In this document: piece after piece, positions 61,824 to 64,000 of the stretch | Position numbering within the stretch: the first letter of the stretch is position 1 | How the letters are laid out: every line of letters begins with the position of its first letter | Assembly (NCBI GenBank): GCA_965224735.1 | Contig: OZ245059.1 | Span: forward strand, 1,612,001-1,676,000 | Direction: 5' to 3' | From: Robiginitomaculum_A sp036478535 | Lineage (GTDB): Bacteria; Pseudomonadota; Alphaproteobacteria; Caulobacterales; Maricaulaceae | Length of the DNA: 64,000 bases | Translations under genes and position numbers: made by a program | Notes under the pieces: generated by a model | What the model was told of the DNA's origin: nothing | Seen by the model: only the letters and a program-made list of their open reading frames with translations | Database searches by the model: none

Positions 61824-64000
61824 ATGAAACGCACTCTTTTATTGGCCGTATGTGTCGCAGCGATCGCTGCACCAACTATTGCTCAGGATTTGCCGCCGCA
61901 AAGCGCGATTCCAGGCGAATGTTTTGCGAAGGTAATTGTACCAGCGCAGTACCAAACGTCTTCCGAGACGGTTTTGCTTCGTGAGGGTAGTAAGGAACTT
62001 CATAAGATTCCTGCACGGTACGAAACCGTTACCGAACGTGTTCTCGTTCAAGAAGCCAGCTTCGAGCTTGTTACTATTCCAGCTACCTATAGAACGGTTA
62101 CGGAAACCGTTGTGGTTCAAGACGCTTCAACCGAGCTTGTTACTATTCCACCCGTCTATGGCACGGCTACTGAAACCGTTGTGGTTCAACCTGCATCAAG
62201 CGAATACATTACTATCCCAGCCGTTTACGGTACACAAACGGAAACCGTTGTGGTTCAGGACGCTTCAACTCAGCTGGTTGCAATTCCCCCAATATACGAA
62301 ACAGTTACTGAAACTGTTGTTGTACAAGAAGCAACAAACGAGTTGATAACAATTCCCGCCCAATACGGTACAGTCACAGAAACTGTGGTAGTCACGCCGC
62401 AAACTGTTGATTATGTTACCATACCTGCCACTTATGAGGCCGTCTCCGAGACGGTTGTTGTACAAGAGGCTAGCACTGATTTGGTGACGATCCCTGCTCA
62501 ATACGGTTCCGCGACTGAAACGATTGTGGTTCAAGAGGCTGCAACAGAACTTGTGACTATCCCTGCTGTGTTTGGCACAGTCACTGAAACGATTGTGGTT
62601 CAAGAGGCTGCAACAGAACTTGTGAGTGTTCCAGCGAAATGGCGCACTGTATCAGAGGTCGTTGTTGTAACGCCGCAAAGCGTTCATTATGTAACGGTTC
62701 CTGCGACGTACGAAGCAGTCACTGAAACCATTGTGGTTCAAGACGCTGCTTCAGAGCTTATTACAATCCCTGCTACTTACGAAACTGTAAGCGAGGCTAT
62801 GGTGGTTCAAGAAGCAGCAACCGAGCAAGTCACGATCCCTGCAACGTTTGAAACGGTCACTGAAACCGTTGTGGTTCAAGAAGCAGCAACTGAGCTTGTC
62901 GCGATACCCGCTACATATAAAACAGTGGCTGATATTGTTGTTGTAACGCCGCAAACTGTTGATTATGTAACAGTGCCTACGACATACGAAGCAGTCACTG
63001 AAACCGTTGTAGTTCAAGAAGCAGCAACTGAGCTTGTTGCGATACCAGCTACATATGAAACAGTGGCTGATACTATTGTTGTTTCCCCGCAAACTGTTGA
63101 TTATGTAACAGTGCCTGCGACGTACGAAGCAGTCACTGAAACCGTTGTGGTTCAAGAAGCAGCAACTGAGCTTGTCTCTATTCCTGCAACATACGGAACG
63201 GTGAGCGAAATTATGGTCGTTACGCCCCAAAGCGTTGATTATGTCACTATCCCTGCCACATATGAAACAGTGAGCGAAACTGTTGTGGTTCAAGCCGCTG
63301 CATCAGAAATGATCACGATCCCAGCAACATTTGAAACGGTTGCAGAAACCGTTGTGGTTCAAGCCGCATCTACTCAGTATGTAAGCATTCCAGCAACATT
63401 TGAAACAGTGAGTGAAACCGTTGTGGTTCAAGAAGCTTCTTCAGAGCTTGTCGCGATACCAGCTACATATGAAACAGTGGCTGATACTATTGTTGTTTCC
63501 CCGCAAACTGTTGATTATGTAACAGTGCCTGCGACGTACGAAGCAGTCACAGAGACTATAGTTGTTCAAGAGGCTGCTACAGAAGTTGTGTCAATTCCTG
63601 CAACCTTTGCAACCGTGAGTGAAACTGTTGTTGTGACACCGCAAACCGTAGATTATGTAACCGTTCCTGCGACGTATGAAACACTCACTGAAACTGTTGT
63701 GGTTCAAGACGCATCTAGCGAACTTATTCAAATCCCTGCTGTGTTTGGCACAGTAACCGAAACCGTTGAGGTAACGCCGCAAACCGTTGAATATATTGCA
63801 ATTCCTGCCGTTTACGAAACGGTATCAGAGCCATATGTTGTGCAAGCAGCATCGACGAACCTTATTACGATTCCAGCAACGTACGGCACTGTAACGGATA
63901 CTGTTGTGGTCACGCCGCAAACCGTAGATTATGTCACTATTCCAGCAACATATGAAACCTACCAAGAGCAAGTTGTTGTCCAAGCGGCATCTACTGATCT
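61824..64000 (+). CDS. Secreted giant protein of 23-residue repeats (3' end beyond window)
   Basis: Starts ATG 61824 after GGGGGG; signal peptide MKRTLLLAVCVAAIAAPTIA, then QDLPPQSAIPGECFAKVIVP. From residue 39 on, at least 725 residues are almost only 23-residue units opening like IPATYETVTET and closing like VVVQEAATELVT or VVVTPQTVDYVT. About 30 units are seen, with no stop in the window. The GECFAKV..PA.Y.T....V opening is known in short form in proteobacterial envelope proteins (often with OmpA or peptidoglycan-binding domains), which usually have only a few units. Rich in Thr, Val, Glu, very poor in Lys/Arg, no Cys in repeats. A long extracellular or periplasmic beta-rich stalk, adhesin or wall-spanning protein is plausible. 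Confidence 0.9.
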   Translation, partial: MKRTLLLAVCVAAIAAPTIAQDLPPQSAIPGECFAKVIVPAQYQTSSETVLLREGSKELHKIPARYETVTERVLVQEASFELVTIPATYRTVTETVVVQDASTELVTIPPVYGTATETVVVQPASSEYITIPAVYGTQTETVVVQDASTQLVAIPPIYETVTETVVVQEATNELITIPAQYGTVTETVVVTPQTVDYVTIPATYEAVSETVVVQEASTDLVTIPAQYGSATETIVVQEAATELVTIPAVFGTVTETIVVQEAATELVSVPAKWRTVSEVVVVTPQSVHYVTVPATYEAVTETIVVQDAASELITIPATYETVSEAMVVQEAATEQVTIPATFETVTETVVVQEAATELVAIPATYKTVADIVVVTPQTVDYVTVPTTYEAVTETVVVQEAATELVAIPATYETVADTIVVSPQTVDYVTVPATYEAVTETVVVQEAATELVSIPATYGTVSEIMVVTPQSVDYVTIPATYETVSETVVVQAAASEMITIPATFETVAETVVVQAASTQYVSIPATFETVSETVVVQEASSELVAIPATYETVADTIVVSPQTVDYVTVPATYEAVTETIVVQEAATEVVSIPATFATVSETVVVTPQTVDYVTVPATYETLTETVVVQDASSELIQIPAVFGTVTETVEVTPQTVEYIAIPAVYETVSEPYVVQAASTNLITIPATYGTVTDTVVVTPQTVDYVTIPATYETYQEQVVVQAASTD
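61938..64000 (+). repeat. 69-bp tandem repeat array (about 30 units)
   Basis: DNA-level repeat behind the protein above, period 69 bases. Units fall into two classes (QEA-type and TPQ/SPQ-type), which from about unit 15 often alternate as a 138-bp super-unit. One 98-bp segment is identical at 63039-63136 and 63453-63550, exactly six units apart, showing recent duplication. Reverse-strand open frames here (NHNGFSDCF-like) are shadows. Confidence 0.92.

Noticed and set aside
62265..63782. Minus-strand open frames with Asn/His/Gly/Phe/Ser repeats (NHNGFSDCF-like)
   Set aside because: Exact reverse-strand shadow of the 69-bp repeat array; no ribosome-binding site, and the plus-strand frame has a signal peptide and stays open throughout.
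61938..64000. CRISPR-like repeat array
   Set aside because: Units are contiguous, diverged and in frame with a protein; there are no unique spacers.
1..64000. tRNA, rRNA, integrase or prophage genes
   Set aside because: Looked for in all gaps by eye; no cloverleaf, rRNA-like segment, tyrosine integrase or phage structural gene was seen.

Overview
The window looks like chromosome of an alphaproteobacterium with AT-leaning composition. The main signs are: a pyruvate dehydrogenase cluster whose E1-beta subunit carries its own lipoyl domain; a complete nuoA-N cluster running into birA, coaX, RNase J, methylmalonyl-CoA epimerase, a DUF1467 gene, proS and lolCD; the sdhE-mfd/recG arrangement; and a bacterial aspartate/glutamate leucyltransferase. 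A Hyphomonadaceae/Maricaulales-like or related lineage is possible, but no rRNA gene is present to settle it.

Layout. Positions 1-10.7 kb hold core metabolism on the minus strand: lipA (cut by the window edge), lpdA, pdhC-pdhB-small ORF-pdhA, ftsB, eno, rpmF and arfB, with an unrelated acyltransferase gene between lipA and lpdA. Positions 10.8-11.4 kb are transposon debris. Positions 11.7-23.6 kb carry a degenerate PleD-like protein, mfd, sdhE, recG, a queD homologue without its usual cysteine, an NnrU-like membrane protein, a membrane-anchored EEP-family enzyme, an SLC13 permease and bpt. Two transposase fragments (23.7-24.3 kb) separate these from the long minus-strand lolDC-proS-DUF1467-mce-rnj-coaX-birA-nuoN...nuoA block (24.4-47.0 kb). 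That block contains three small translationally coupled ORFs between nuo genes (nuoC/D, nuoD/E, nuoE/F).

Positions 47.2-50.1 kb are a nested mobile-element locus: an IS3-type fragment is cut by a second IS3-family element, whose leader carries an apparently intact IS110-family element with a long non-coding leader (candidate bridge RNA). The IS3 genes are broken by four short insertions. Positions 50.4-56.0 kb hold an outer-membrane barrel, a DUF2975/HTH pair, zapA with a coiled-coil partner, gap, pgk and an FKBP lipoprotein. Positions 56.1-61.0 kb hold an M16 peptidase, an ICMT-like methyltransferase, a secreted Cys-rich gene split by a frameshift in an A7 tract, and relics of tadG-like and putA genes.

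The last 2.2 kb (61824 to the window end, still open) encode a secreted protein built of about thirty 23-residue repeats. It is the most striking feature of the window. A second theme is that relics and gene borders carry many short direct tandem duplications (7-20 bp).

Functionally, PDH plus LipA supply acetyl-CoA and NADH, Eno/Gap/Pgk cover lower glycolysis, and Nuo re-oxidises NADH. Mfd and RecG serve DNA repair, and LolCD and the outer-membrane genes serve the envelope. No tRNA, rRNA, CRISPR array or prophage was seen.
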